In this document: piece by piece, positions 1 through 8,170 of the stretch
Numbering within the stretch: position 1 is the stretch's first letter
Layout: every line of letters begins with the position of its first letter
NCBI GenBank assembly: GCA_026988115.1
Contig: JALSLV010000039.1
Coordinates: 1 to 59,463 of the forward strand
DNA: 59,463 nucleotides
Reading direction: 5' to 3'
Origin: Lysobacterales bacterium
GTDB lineage: Bacteria > Pseudomonadota > Gammaproteobacteria > Xanthomonadales > Marinicellaceae
Made by a program: the position numbers and the translations under genes
The notes under the pieces: generated by a model
Told to the model about the DNA's origin: nothing
The model's input: the letters and a program-made list of their open reading frames with translations, nothing else
The model's database searches: none

Positions 1-142
1 TGGAAACAACATGTTTTGATTTCTATTTTTAGTTGCTTTGTATCGTCTTTTTGCCATTGTAATATTCGTACTTTAACTCTCTATATTATACCATAAGCTA
101 TCCTCAAATTGGATATGAATACTTTCATAGTCTTGTATGATT

Positions 143-185
143 AAAACCATCATAAATTCAAACAGAATTTATGATGGTTTTTTTT
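143..185 (+). terminator. Rho-independent terminator
   Basis: Perfect 17-bp stem: 143-159 (AAAACCATCATAAATTC) pairs with 165-181, with a 5-nt loop and a run of T to 185. It would terminate a gene lying before the window. It sits immediately left of the IS110 element. Confidence 0.85.
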
Positions 186-210
186 CAGGTTTGTTAAAAT
201 TCGATATAAT
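182..210 (+). promoter_or_regulatory. Candidate sigma70 promoter of the IS110 bridge RNA
   Basis: A perfect TATAAT lies at 205-210, with a weak -35 (TTTTCA) 17 nt upstream at 182-187. Transcription would begin near 217, just before the first hairpin of the candidate bridge RNA. In characterised IS110 elements the promoter is completed when the left and right ends join in the circular form, so the -35 seen here may not be the one used. Confidence 0.5.
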
Positions 211-216
211 AAACCT

Positions 217-410
217 GTTTTTATTCCATCCAGCAACGATGGTCTAAAAAACAGTGTGTCAGACCGATAACAGTCAGATTCTCTATAAAAAAAGATCGAT
301 GAAGAGCTAGGTCGGCACACTGACCTTTAATAAATCGAGTAGTTGAGTGGAACACATAAGTGATTCCGAGTACAAGATAGATTTCATAAAGGCATACTTC
401 AACTTAATCA
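217..410 (+). ncRNA. Candidate bridge RNA of the IS110 element
   Basis: Three consecutive structures precede the transposase. (1) 5' hairpin: CCATC (226-230) with GATGG (238-242). (2) Long stem 252-265 with 310-322: CAGTGTG pairs with CACACTG, then two more pairs, then GACC with GGTC, one bulged A at 261, enclosing a 44-nt loop (266-309). (3) Second stem: AGTTGA (341-346) with TCAACT (399-404), extended by GT/AC across a bulge, enclosing about 50 nt. A 5' stem-loop followed by two large internal loops is the published plan of IS110 bridge RNAs (target- and donor-binding loops). The folding was done by eye. Which loop holds which guide is not resolved. Confidence 0.6.
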
Positions 411-427
411 ATCAAAGCAGGTAAATT

Positions 428-1405
428 ATGACACATTTGGATAAAAATATAAACAAAGAATTTGTAGGGGTCGATATTGCAAAAGATAAATACGATGTTT
501 GTTATAACGATGGCAGCAGAAAAATATTTTCTAACAATGCAACTGGGTACAAAAAGTTCATCAAATCACTGAGAAAATCAGATAATTTTCTAGTCACCAT
601 GGAGCCGACAGGAGGCTATGAACAAAGTCTAATTTTTGCACTTCAAGATGCGGGGCATGACGTTATTCTGGCCAGTGGTTTCAGGGTAAAAAATTACGCA
701 AATGCCATGGGTTATATTGCCAAAAATGACAAGATTGATGCACAGGTGATTCAAGAGTTTTCAAAAGAAATGTATGGCAAAGGAAAACTCGAAATATTAA
801 TGATCAAATCGGCTAATTTTAGAAAAATAGAACAGTGGTTAAACCGCAGAGCACAGGTTATCAAGCTACTTACTGCTGAAAAACAAAAGTATGAAAAATG
901 TATCGAAAAAGTGATAAAAATACACATGAAAAAATCTATTGCTTTTCATGAAAAAGAGTTGAAATTAATTGATGGAAAGATTGAGAAATTGAGTCAAAAA
1001 GAAGAGTTGGTTAAACGGGCTAAGAAGTATCAAAAAATCAAAGGTATTGGAAAGGTTGGTGCCAATGCTCTTGTCATATATTTACCTGAATTAGACCATT
1101 ATTCAAACAAAGTTATATCAGCATTAGTTGGTACAGCTCCTTATTGTAGGGAGAGTGGAAAGTACAAAGGTAAAAGTAAAACCAAAGGCGGAAGAAACAA
1201 GCTTAGAAGCATTCTTTATATGGGAGTATTAGCTGCTACTTCTCATAATTCGATAATCAAAAAATTCTATGATAGATTAATACGACAAGGCAAGCATCAC
1301 AATGTTGCAATGATTGCTTGTATGCGTAAATTATTGTGCATATTGAATGCAATGGAAAGAAATAATACCGAATGGGATGACAATTATGGAGTAGCAAATA
1401 ATTAA
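428..1405 (+). CDS. IS110-family transposase (bridge-RNA-guided recombinase family)
   Basis: 325 residues, full length for the family. The N-terminal RuvC-like DEDD domain opens with FVGVDIAKDKYD (Asp16), followed by MEPTGGYEQS (Glu59) and AKNDKIDAQ (Asp101, Asp104). A Lys-rich coiled region spans about 140-200. The C-terminal Transposase_20 domain contains KIKGIGKVGANAL and the catalytic-serine segment CRESGKYKG (Ser243) followed by GGRNKLR. All four acidic residues and the serine are present, so the gene looks intact. Members recombine the element into a short target chosen by a bridge RNA encoded in the non-coding end. That end is visible directly upstream. The ribosome site is weak (AGG about 7 nt before ATG). 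Confidence 0.95.
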   Translation: MTHLDKNINKEFVGVDIAKDKYDVCYNDGSRKIFSNNATGYKKFIKSLRKSDNFLVTMEPTGGYEQSLIFALQDAGHDVILASGFRVKNYANAMGYIAKNDKIDAQVIQEFSKEMYGKGKLEILMIKSANFRKIEQWLNRRAQVIKLLTAEKQKYEKCIEKVIKIHMKKSIAFHEKELKLIDGKIEKLSQKEELVKRAKKYQKIKGIGKVGANALVIYLPELDHYSNKVISALVGTAPYCRESGKYKGKSKTKGGRNKLRSILYMGVLAATSHNSIIKKFYDRLIRQGKHHNVAMIACMRKLLCILNAMERNNTEWDDNYGVANN

Positions 1406-1435
1406 GTTTACTTAATTATATCAATACCCGTTGCC

Positions 1436-1514
1436 GTTGTTTTTCTGCCCTTCGCCATCAGCATCGGTCTCGCAAAAACCGACTGATGCTGATGGCGAAG
1501 GGTTGAAAAACAAC
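1436..1514. repeat. Very long imperfect palindrome flanking the IS110 right end
   Basis: The outer arms 1436-1445 and 1505-1514 (GTTGTTTTTC and its complement) are perfect. After a 2-bp weak step, the inner arms 1448-1465 and 1485-1502 are a perfect 18-bp match (CCCTTCGCCATCAGCATC). The loop itself can pair CGGT with ACCG. No T-run follows, so it is not a simple terminator. Several IS110 elements target palindromic repeats, so this may be the disrupted target or a separate repeat. The rest of the 1406-1835 gap holds one REP-like copy and no gene. Confidence 0.85.
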
Positions 1515-1620
1515 ATATTCTGCTCTGAACCTGAGGTTGAGTGGATTGAGTTACTATTGTTCAAATAATTTGATAAAAAGCTTGAATAGAGACATAGTTG
1601 CTCTTTAGTCAACTGTTTTA

Positions 1621-1672
1621 TTTAAAACCTAGGGTTTTCTTGGTTGGCTAAAGCCAACTACCCATTTGAGTT
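1621..1672 (-). repeat. REP-like palindrome, family A (copy 1)
   Basis: The core GTTGGCTAAAGCCAAC (1643-1658) is a perfect palindrome. On the minus strand the surrounding about 50 bp (ACTCAAA-GGGTAGTTGGC core, then a T-rich CCTAGGTTTTA tail) match copies at 25631-25691 and 27467-27526. It lies in the gap before hisC. Confidence 0.75.
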
Positions 1673-1835
1673 CTTTTTGGTTAAAATATTTATTTTGAAA
1701 GAGGTTATTATTTAATAATTTCAAAAGACCTCCTTATGTATTGTTGTTTATCTTTTTTAGTCATTGGATGGTCTCTTATTGCTTTATGGGCAAAAAAAAG
1801 TCAAAATATCAGCCATTAGATAACTGTAAAATAGC

Positions 1836-2951
1836 ATGATTGATTACAAAGATTTAGCCGCCAAAGGCGTGCAAAAACTAAGTCCTTATATTCCGGGCAA
1901 ACCTATTTCTGAATTGGAACGTGAGATGGGGATTTCAAATATTATTAAATTGGCATCCAATGAAAACCCATTGGGTTCTAGCCCTTTGGCAATAGAAGCT
2001 GTTCACGAGGTTTTGGGTGAGATTGAATTGTATCCCGATGGCAATGGCTTTGCGCTAAAAAAAGCCTTGGCAGCTAAGCATAATGTCGATATGGATTGCA
2101 TTACTTTGGGTAATGGTTCTAATGATGTTTTGGTTTTATTGGCTGAAGCTTTCTTATCACCTGAGTTAAATGGTGTCTATTCACAGTATTCTTTTGCAGT
2201 TTATCCGATTGCCATTCAAGCGGTTGGAGCAGGGCATAAACAGATTCCTGCTTTGAGTTGGGAGAGCGATTCTCCACTTGGGCATGATTTGGATGCGATG
2301 TTGGCAGCGATTGATGATAAAACGCGTATTGTCTTTATTGCTAACCCAAACAACCCAACAGGTAACCACTTATCTGAAAAAGAATTAAAAGGCTTTATTG
2401 CACAGGTTCCTGAAGAGGTGATTGTGGTGGTTGATGAAGCGTATTTGGAATATTCCAACGCCGATGAACAAGTTGATGCCAGTCAATGGTTAAATGAATT
2501 TTCAAACCTTGTGGTTACACGGACCTTTTCAAAGGCTTATGGGTTAGCTGGTTTACGAGTAGGATATGCATTAAGCAACCCTGGTATTGCTAATGTTATC
2601 AATCGAATAAGACAACCTTTTAATGTAAACTCTCTTGCCTTGGTTGCGGCTGAGCATGCCATTGGTGATAAAGATTTTTTAGCAAAATCCTTACAAGAAA
2701 ATGCCCAAGGATTAAAAATACTCGCACAAACGTGTAATAACTTGAACTTGCGTTTTGTGCCATCCAAAGGTAATTTTCTACTCATTGACTTTCAGCAAGA
2801 TGCGGCACCCATTTATACTGAATTACTTAAACGAGGCATTATAACCAGACCAGTTGCCAATTATGGGTTACCTAATGCCTTGCGAATAACAATTGGCACA
2901 CAAGAACAAATGAAAAGATTGGATAATGCCATGGAGCAGGTTTGTGGCTAA
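1836..2951 (+). CDS. hisC: Histidinol-phosphate aminotransferase
   Basis: 371 residues, the usual length. This PLP enzyme (aminotransferase class I/II) converts imidazole-acetol phosphate and glutamate to histidinol phosphate. Many members also transaminate aromatic 2-oxo acids. Visible motifs are SNENPLG near 41-47, NPNNPTG at 170-176, VVDEAYLEY with Asp200, the Schiff-base lysine Lys233 in TRTFSKAYGLAG, and Arg241 in LRVGYA. It overlaps the start of aroA, so the two are translationally coupled. In many gammaproteobacteria hisC sits in serC-pheA-hisC-tyrA-aroA, and here tyrA is missing between them. The pairing suggests a role in aromatic amino-acid supply as well as histidine. No good Shine-Dalgarno precedes the ATG. 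Confidence 0.95.
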   Translation: MIDYKDLAAKGVQKLSPYIPGKPISELEREMGISNIIKLASNENPLGSSPLAIEAVHEVLGEIELYPDGNGFALKKALAAKHNVDMDCITLGNGSNDVLVLLAEAFLSPELNGVYSQYSFAVYPIAIQAVGAGHKQIPALSWESDSPLGHDLDAMLAAIDDKTRIVFIANPNNPTGNHLSEKELKGFIAQVPEEVIVVVDEAYLEYSNADEQVDASQWLNEFSNLVVTRTFSKAYGLAGLRVGYALSNPGIANVINRIRQPFNVNSLALVAAEHAIGDKDFLAKSLQENAQGLKILAQTCNNLNLRFVPSKGNFLLIDFQQDAAPIYTELLKRGIITRPVANYGLPNALRITIGTQEQMKRLDNAMEQVCG

Positions 2952-4260
2952 AATTAAAAATACGCTTACTTCAACTCGGGTTGAACATTTAACTATCACT
3001 CAATCCGTCCGAGTACCAGGAGATAAATCCATTTCGCACCGCTCAATGATTTTGGGTGGTATTGCTGATGGGTTGACGCAGGTTACGGGTTTTTTGCAAT
3101 CTGCTGATTGTTTGGCTACGATGAAAGCCATGCAGTCCATGGGTGTTAAGATTGAAAAACATAATGGTAAATACCTTGTGCATGGAGTAGGAAAGTACGG
3201 TTTGAAAGCTCCTGCCGATGGTATAATTGATTGCGGTAATTCAGGCACAGGCATGCGTTTGCTTTCTGGAGTATTGGCGGCTCAAAACTTTGATTCTACC
3301 ATTGCCGGTGATGCATCGCTTAATTCCCGCCCCATGACTAGGATAACCAAGCCTTTAGTGATGATGGGTGCAAATGTACAGGCAACTCAAGCAGGCACTG
3401 CACCGATGAAATTTAGTGCAGTTAAGCATTTGAAAGCAATAAATTACCAATCACCGGTTGCAAGTGCACAAGTAAAATCCTGTATTTTGTTAGCGGGATT
3501 GTACGCACAAGGAGAGGTAAGCCTAAATGAGCCTAAATTGTCCAGAGACCACACCGAGAATATGCTACGTGGTTTTGGTTGTGAACTGCATTCAGAAGAC
3601 TTAACCGTTACCATGCAAGGCGGACAAAGTTTAACCACAACTGATGTTACTGTGCCGGCTGATATTTCTTCGGCGGCTTTTTTTATGGTTTTGGCGTGTT
3701 TACTGCCAAATTCGCAAATAACCTTTAAAGACTTATGCGTTAATCCATCCCGAACAGGTGTTATAAGTATTCTAAAATTAATGGGTGCCGATATACAGTT
3801 CACCAATCAAAGCACCAATGCTGGAGAAAAAATCGCCGATGTTGTGGTTAAATCATCGCAATTAACAGGCATCGATATTCCACACGAATACATAGCTTCG
3901 GCTATTGATGAATTTCCCATTCTTTTTATTGCAGCGGCACTTGCTCAAGGAGAAACACGCTTAACAGGTGCTATGGAACTGCGCAAAAAAGAAAGCGATA
4001 GAATCACCGCAATGGCGCAAGGCATGACAAGATTAGGTATTAAATGCCACGAATTAGAAGATGGCATTGTCATTCAAGGCGGCTCAACTTTAACGGGTGG
4101 AATTGTTGATAGTGATGATGATCACCGCATTGCCATGAGTTTTCTTATTGCCGGACAATTTGCCAATGGTGTGATTGAAGTCAAAAAATGTGAAAATATT
4201 ATGACCTCTTTTCCTAATTTTATAACAATTTGTCAGGATTTAGGTTTAGCTATACAATAA
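2944..4260 (+). CDS. aroA: 3-phosphoshikimate 1-carboxyvinyltransferase (EPSP synthase)
   Basis: Shikimate-pathway enzyme joining shikimate-3-phosphate and PEP. Motifs in order: GDKSISHRSMILGG, GNSGTGMRLLSG, NSRPMTRITKPL, SAQVKSCILLAGL, SRDHTENMLRGFG, DEFPILFIAAA, MELRKKESDRI and DDHRIAMSF. All core active-site segments are present. I prefer the GTG at 2944, with GGAG at 2933-2936 correctly spaced upstream and an 8-nt overlap with hisC. An ATG at 2926 is in frame but has only GGA 3 nt upstream and would add six residues. The GNSGT-x-MR form of the glycine loop resembles class II enzymes more than the enteric GNAGTAMR. Herbicide response cannot be judged from this. Confidence 0.95.
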   Translation: MAKIKNTLTSTRVEHLTITQSVRVPGDKSISHRSMILGGIADGLTQVTGFLQSADCLATMKAMQSMGVKIEKHNGKYLVHGVGKYGLKAPADGIIDCGNSGTGMRLLSGVLAAQNFDSTIAGDASLNSRPMTRITKPLVMMGANVQATQAGTAPMKFSAVKHLKAINYQSPVASAQVKSCILLAGLYAQGEVSLNEPKLSRDHTENMLRGFGCELHSEDLTVTMQGGQSLTTTDVTVPADISSAAFFMVLACLLPNSQITFKDLCVNPSRTGVISILKLMGADIQFTNQSTNAGEKIADVVVKSSQLTGIDIPHEYIASAIDEFPILFIAAALAQGETRLTGAMELRKKESDRITAMAQGMTRLGIKCHELEDGIVIQGGSTLTGGIVDSDDDHRIAMSFLIAGQFANGVIEVKKCENIMTSFPNFITICQDLGLAIQ

Positions 4261-4271
4261 ATTCAAATTGT

Positions 4272-5207
4272 TCACAAATTCAACGACATGCCTTCATAAG
4301 CAAAATTATAGCCTTTGTCTTTCACTTGTTTTTGCGCATCACTGTCTTTTTGCAATAAGGGGTTACTGTGGTTAAAGTGAATAAATATTATTTTCTTTTT
4401 GTCATTTGCGGGCATTTTATCGAATAATTTTATGCTTTCTTCTACAAAAGGGTGGGGTATTTCACTCATGTCACGGTTTGGGATTTCTGCATTGTTGTAA
4501 AAGGTTGCATCAAGTAGAGCGTAATCTACTTTCTTAATTTCTTCAACAATGCTTAAATCCCATTTACCCCATTTGTTTATATCTGGAATAAAAAGAGCGG
4601 TTTTATTTGGACCTTTTATTTTAAATCCAACGGTTTCTGAAAACTCATCGCGGTGAGGTACAATCAGTGGAGTGATAGAAAGATTATCGCTTAGTTTAAC
4701 CGCTTGTTGGCTTTGTAAAGGTTGTAGAATAATATTTTTTAGCGTAACTAACTGACTCCAAGGACCATTATTAATCAGGAATTCGGTCATTTTAGGCATG
4801 GCATAGACGTTTATGTTTTTTGTGCCTGCTGCTTCTCGACCAAAGTGCATTAAGCCCGTGTAATGACCGATGTGTGCATGGGTTAGAAATATTCCCCCAA
4901 ATTTATAGTCGTTGTTAATGAACTGGTGTAAATTGTACATTTGTTGGCGAATATCTGGAGTGGCTTCTATTAAATATTTCTTTTTGGTTTGATTATCAAC
5001 AATACCTAAAGAAACTGCCATTTTTTTAAGCTGAACATTTTCCCACGCAGGCATGCAATGCGGTTTATAACAATTAAGCTGTGGGTAACCCGCATCTTGA
5101 GCAATGCCTAAGACAAGTAGTTTAGTCTCTGCATTTTCTTGAGCATGACTCGAAAAACAGACAAATAATAAAATTACCCCAGTTTTGATGGTATTAAAAT
5201 TTAGCAA
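4272..5207 (-). CDS. PqqB-like MBL-fold metallo-hydrolase, exported
   Basis: 311 residues with an N-terminal signal peptide (hydrophobic VILLFVCFSSHA). The opening GIAQDAGYPQLNC-x4-C resembles PqqB. The metal motif is LTHAHIGHYTGL (His110, His112, His115), in which the usual Asp of HxHxDH is Gly114. Later metal-ligand positions look retained: DATFYNN and the IFIHFNHSNP histidines. No other pqq genes are near, so it is unlikely to make PQQ. More likely it is a periplasmic hydrolase of unknown substrate. It starts with TTG, 2 nt after the DPP III-like gene, in a three-gene minus operon. Family assignment is fairly sure, function is not. Confidence 0.75.
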   Translation of the reverse strand: MLNFNTIKTGVILLFVCFSSHAQENAETKLLVLGIAQDAGYPQLNCYKPHCMPAWENVQLKKMAVSLGIVDNQTKKKYLIEATPDIRQQMYNLHQFINNDYKFGGIFLTHAHIGHYTGLMHFGREAAGTKNINVYAMPKMTEFLINNGPWSQLVTLKNIILQPLQSQQAVKLSDNLSITPLIVPHRDEFSETVGFKIKGPNKTALFIPDINKWGKWDLSIVEEIKKVDYALLDATFYNNAEIPNRDMSEIPHPFVEESIKLFDKMPANDKKKIIFIHFNHSNPLLQKDSDAQKQVKDKGYNFAYEGMSLNL

Positions 5208-5209
5208 AG

Positions 5210-6925
5210 TTAATCCAATTCCAATTGTTCCACGCCTTGCTTAAAGACAATATCAACCGGGATGTTGTTGAGTCTATCAAGTGCAGATTTTAATGCAGGG
5301 GATATATTGCCTTTTTCTTGCACCCATTTTTCAACGCCGTCGTAGTCGCCATTGCCTTGTAAAGTCAAAATCTTTTGCGATAAAGTTTCGATGGCTTTTG
5401 ACATTTTTTCAGGATTAACCGAATAAAAACCAGTCTTATCATCGTAAGAAAAGGCTCCATTTTCAGCAAAATAGTTAAAGCGTAACATATTGGCAACACC
5501 GTGAGCAGATGATGAGCCAAAGCGAACAGAGCGGAAGATACCTGCCATAAATGTCACGTAGTTATCCATGATTTGACCTTCGGTAAGCTCACCCATCTTA
5601 AAGAGTTTTTCAACCATATAAAGACCTAAGATATCGGCTTTGCCTTCTTCTTGAGCTGAGGCAAATTGTTTTAATGCGGTACGCACGCTGCCTTTGCCGT
5701 TGATGGTTTCTTTTATACCTAATCCGTGGGCGACTTCATGGAACATGGTATTGCCGAAGAAGGCAGGGAAGGTGATGTATTTTCTTTGTTCGGGTGCAAC
5801 CAATTCATTAGCAATAGGGGTTAAAATTTTCTCAAATTTCGCTTTCATGGCATTTTTTAATTGCAAACGGCGTGAGCCTTTAGCCAATTGTACAGATTCA
5901 TCATTCGGCAAGTTAATCGCAATGGTTTTGCTGCCTGCATTGGAGTGACCAGCATAATACAATACATCATAAGCATTCAAATCAGAATCAGTACCAGGTT
6001 TTTCGGTTTTGTATTTGGCGTCAATCGGTAATTCACGCTGCAATTGAGGTAAAAGAGCTGCAAATTTGGCTAGTTTTTTGCTCCAGGATTTATCTTTGAT
6101 TAACACATAAGCTTCATAAGCGGCTTTATAGCCAAAAAGTCTGTCTTCATAGGTTTCAATAGGACCAACAACAAAATCAATGGCATTGGATTTCATGTCC
6201 ATCCAAGCCATGTCACTGGGTTTGAAATTATCTGAAATGAGAGCTTCAGAACGCATGTTTAGGTACTTCTTAAATCCTGGATCATCCGCAAGTCTTGCAG
6301 CCAGTCTAAGCTTGTTGGAGGCTTTTTTGAGTAATTTGGGGTAGGTTTTGTGGAAATATTGTGACACTAGCTTCCCATTTTCATCTCGTTTTAAGATGGT
6401 GTATAAATTGGTTTTATTAGCATCTTTTGATTCCACAAACTCTTCTTTTGTCATGTTGTGTGGATAAAAGTTGGCACCTAAACTTTTTTTTGGGTAGTTT
6501 GGTATGAGAACTTTATCACCATTTAATCTGTCCCATGGGCCATAGTTAATATCGGCTAAACGGCGGGCGTTGTCATCGTTTATTTCCATCAAAAAGGTTT
6601 CTTTATCACCATAGGCTTGTAACCAAAAAAGTTCATCCATGATTTTGGCAATATCAATAAGAATCGGCAACATTTTCTTTTGATTGGCACTTAAATGGGA
6701 TAAATCAGTGGTGAGGGTAAATTCTGCATAAATATCTTCAACCCGTGGTAAGGTGTTCCAGTCAGGTCGTGGTGTATAGACTTCGGGTGTTTTTTTAATA
6801 ACGACAGATTCTGCTGTTGGTTTTTTCTCAACGGGTGCTTGGGTTGATTTATTCTCTGTTTTATCCTGACAAGAAAGGAGGGTAAATGATGTTGCTATGG
6901 CAAGTATAAGTAATTTTTTGTTCAT
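5210..6925 (-). CDS. DPP III-like (M49 family) zinc peptidase lipoprotein
   Basis: 571 residues. A lipoprotein signal (hydrophobic run then LLSC at about 16-19) places it in the cell envelope. Zinc motifs are HEVAHGLG (His396, Glu397, His400) and EEGKAD (Glu426/427, Asp431), together with the AGHSNAGSKTIAINLPND segment typical of dipeptidyl-peptidase III-related proteins. Canonical DPP III has HELLGH. Here the motif is the shorter HExxH, as in the bacterial DPP III-like branch. It is probably an exopeptidase on small peptides. The gene lies 9 nt downstream of the TPR gene and 2 nt before the MBL gene, so the three are co-transcribed. The specific substrate is unknown. Confidence 0.8.
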   Translation of the reverse strand: MNKKLLILAIATSFTLLSCQDKTENKSTQAPVEKKPTAESVVIKKTPEVYTPRPDWNTLPRVEDIYAEFTLTTDLSHLSANQKKMLPILIDIAKIMDELFWLQAYGDKETFLMEINDDNARRLADINYGPWDRLNGDKVLIPNYPKKSLGANFYPHNMTKEEFVESKDANKTNLYTILKRDENGKLVSQYFHKTYPKLLKKASNKLRLAARLADDPGFKKYLNMRSEALISDNFKPSDMAWMDMKSNAIDFVVGPIETYEDRLFGYKAAYEAYVLIKDKSWSKKLAKFAALLPQLQRELPIDAKYKTEKPGTDSDLNAYDVLYYAGHSNAGSKTIAINLPNDESVQLAKGSRRLQLKNAMKAKFEKILTPIANELVAPEQRKYITFPAFFGNTMFHEVAHGLGIKETINGKGSVRTALKQFASAQEEGKADILGLYMVEKLFKMGELTEGQIMDNYVTFMAGIFRSVRFGSSSAHGVANMLRFNYFAENGAFSYDDKTGFYSVNPEKMSKAIETLSQKILTLQGNGDYDGVEKWVQEKGNISPALKSALDRLNNIPVDIVFKQGVEQLELD

Positions 6926-6934
6926 GCTATTCTC

Positions 6935-7669
6935 TTATTTGTTAAGGTTCGATTGAGCAATTTTAATCCAGCCTTTTTGGGCTTTTTGGTAAAACTTAGG
7001 AGCTAATCGCGCGCGGTTAATGGATTCTTCAAAAACTTTTTGAGCTTTTTGCATTTGTCCTTGTTGTTGCAATAATAAGCCGTAACGAACACGGCCTTCC
7101 TCTCCTGGATAATTTTGTGCAACCACTTCATATTCTTCTAGGGCTTTGTCAATTTCGCCAAGTTTTTCTAAACTACGAGCGTACAACAAGTGTCCGTCAG
7201 TGGAATGGTAGTTTGGATTTTCTTTTATGATTTCATCCAGTATTTGGATGGTTTTGTTGTAGTGTTCATTAGCAAAGTAAGCCTTGGCAAGTTTTACCAT
7301 AATGTCGGGATCGCCTTCGCCAACACCGGTTAAGCAAGCTTGGTATAATTCAATGGCATCATCAATTAAATTGGCTTCCAAACATTCATCAGCTAGCTTG
7401 AGTTTATTATCTAGCGTGTTCGCTAATTCAAACTGTTGCTTTCTTTTACGTAATTCTCTTTGAGGGTCAATCGCCTTAAGCAAAGAACTTTTAGCGTTAT
7501 TGACCTGTCTGGATTGCCCGAGTTCTGGCAAAACCTGAGTAAAAAAGTAGATAGCCATACCAATTCCTGGTAAGAACATAATAATGTAAATCCAATAAAT
7601 CTCTCGCCTAGTTTTAACAACATGAATGGCAAATCCAATTTGAATGGCGATTAATAAAAAATAGGGCAT
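6935..7669 (-). CDS. Membrane-anchored TPR protein
   Basis: 244 residues. Two hydrophobic helices at about 3-20 and 25-47, separated by a basic turn (KTRREIYW), resemble the N-terminal hairpin seen in phospholipase-D/cardiolipin-synthase anchors. The remainder carries TPR-like helices: AIELYQACL, KLAKAYFANEHYNKTIQILDEI, LLYARSLEKLGEIDKALEEYEVV, RYGLLLQQQGQMQKAQKVF. It is first in a minus-strand operon with the DPP III-like and MBL genes. Probably a scaffold or quality-control factor at the inner membrane. The function is not recognisable from sequence. Confidence 0.75.
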   Translation of the reverse strand: MPYFLLIAIQIGFAIHVVKTRREIYWIYIIMFLPGIGMAIYFFTQVLPELGQSRQVNNAKSSLLKAIDPQRELRKRKQQFELANTLDNKLKLADECLEANLIDDAIELYQACLTGVGEGDPDIMVKLAKAYFANEHYNKTIQILDEIIKENPNYHSTDGHLLYARSLEKLGEIDKALEEYEVVAQNYPGEEGRVRYGLLLQQQGQMQKAQKVFEESINRARLAPKFYQKAQKGWIKIAQSNLNK

Positions 7670-7757
7670 TTTTTTCCTCTAAAAAGTAAATCTGTGTGAA
7701 TTGAGAATTTTATCATATTTTGAGCATTAGAGTAGGGGTTTGTTTTAGCAGGTATTT

Positions 7758-8168
7758 CTACTCTTGTTCCACCCAGCCAGACTCGCCATCAGTCCATGTT
7801 TCGTTTTTCCATATAGGTACACGAGATTTAACTTCATCCAAGATGTAACGGCAGGCTTTAAAGGCGGCATCGCGGTGAGCAGCGGATACGCCAACCCAAA
7901 CTGCCATATCACCGATTTCGAGTAAACCAACTCGGTGGGTGCAAAAGGCTTTTTTAATGGCGAACTTTTCCATGGCTTGGCTAATAATTTTATTACCTTC
8001 TTTTATCGCAAGTTTTGGGTAGGCTTCGTAGGCGAGTTTTTGCACGGCTTTGCCTTGGTTGTGGTCGCGTACCCAACCTTCAAAACAGACAAATCCTCCA
8101 CATGCTGAATCCCGAGTCTTTTTACGCAGTTCGGTTTCATTGATTTTATCTTCGCTTATGTCAAACAT
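7758..8168 (-). CDS. moaE: Molybdopterin synthase catalytic subunit
   Basis: 136 residues. MoaE transfers sulfur from the MoaD thiocarboxylate onto cyclic pyranopterin monophosphate to form molybdopterin. Recognisable segments are GGFVCFEGWVRDHNQG, LAYEAYPKLA, HRVGLLEIGD, VSAAHRDAAF and SRVPIWKNETW. Lys114 and Lys121 correspond to the catalytic lysines of the family. It is the last gene of kdkA-moaA-moaC-moaD-moaE, 2 nt after moaD. Confidence 0.95.
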   Translation of the reverse strand: MFDISEDKINETELRKKTRDSACGGFVCFEGWVRDHNQGKAVQKLAYEAYPKLAIKEGNKIISQAMEKFAIKKAFCTHRVGLLEIGDMAVWVGVSAAHRDAAFKACRYILDEVKSRVPIWKNETWTDGESGWVEQE

Positions 8169-8170
8169 AA

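Larger units (their letters stand above)
186..1435 (+). mobile_element. IS110-family insertion sequence (boundaries approximate)
   Basis: The element consists of a roughly 200-nt structured non-coding left end, one transposase gene and a short right end. IS110 elements lack terminal inverted repeats, so the ends cannot be fixed from sequence alone. I place the left limit after the terminator (186) and the right limit before the large hairpin starting at 1436. A subterminal inverted repeat, CAGGTTT (186-192) and AAACCTG (211-217), flanks the candidate -10. Long non-coding DNA upstream rather than downstream of the gene fits the IS110 subgroup rather than IS1111. Confidence 0.6.

Noticed and set aside
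1421-1612. Minus-strand 63-codon frame over the large hairpin
   Set aside because: It translates the inverted repeat and has no ribosome site or protein-like composition.
1736-1819. 27-codon plus-strand frame with a hydrophobic stretch before hisC
   Set aside because: No ribosome-binding site (the preceding bases are CCTCC-like, not GGAGG) and too short to judge without conservation.
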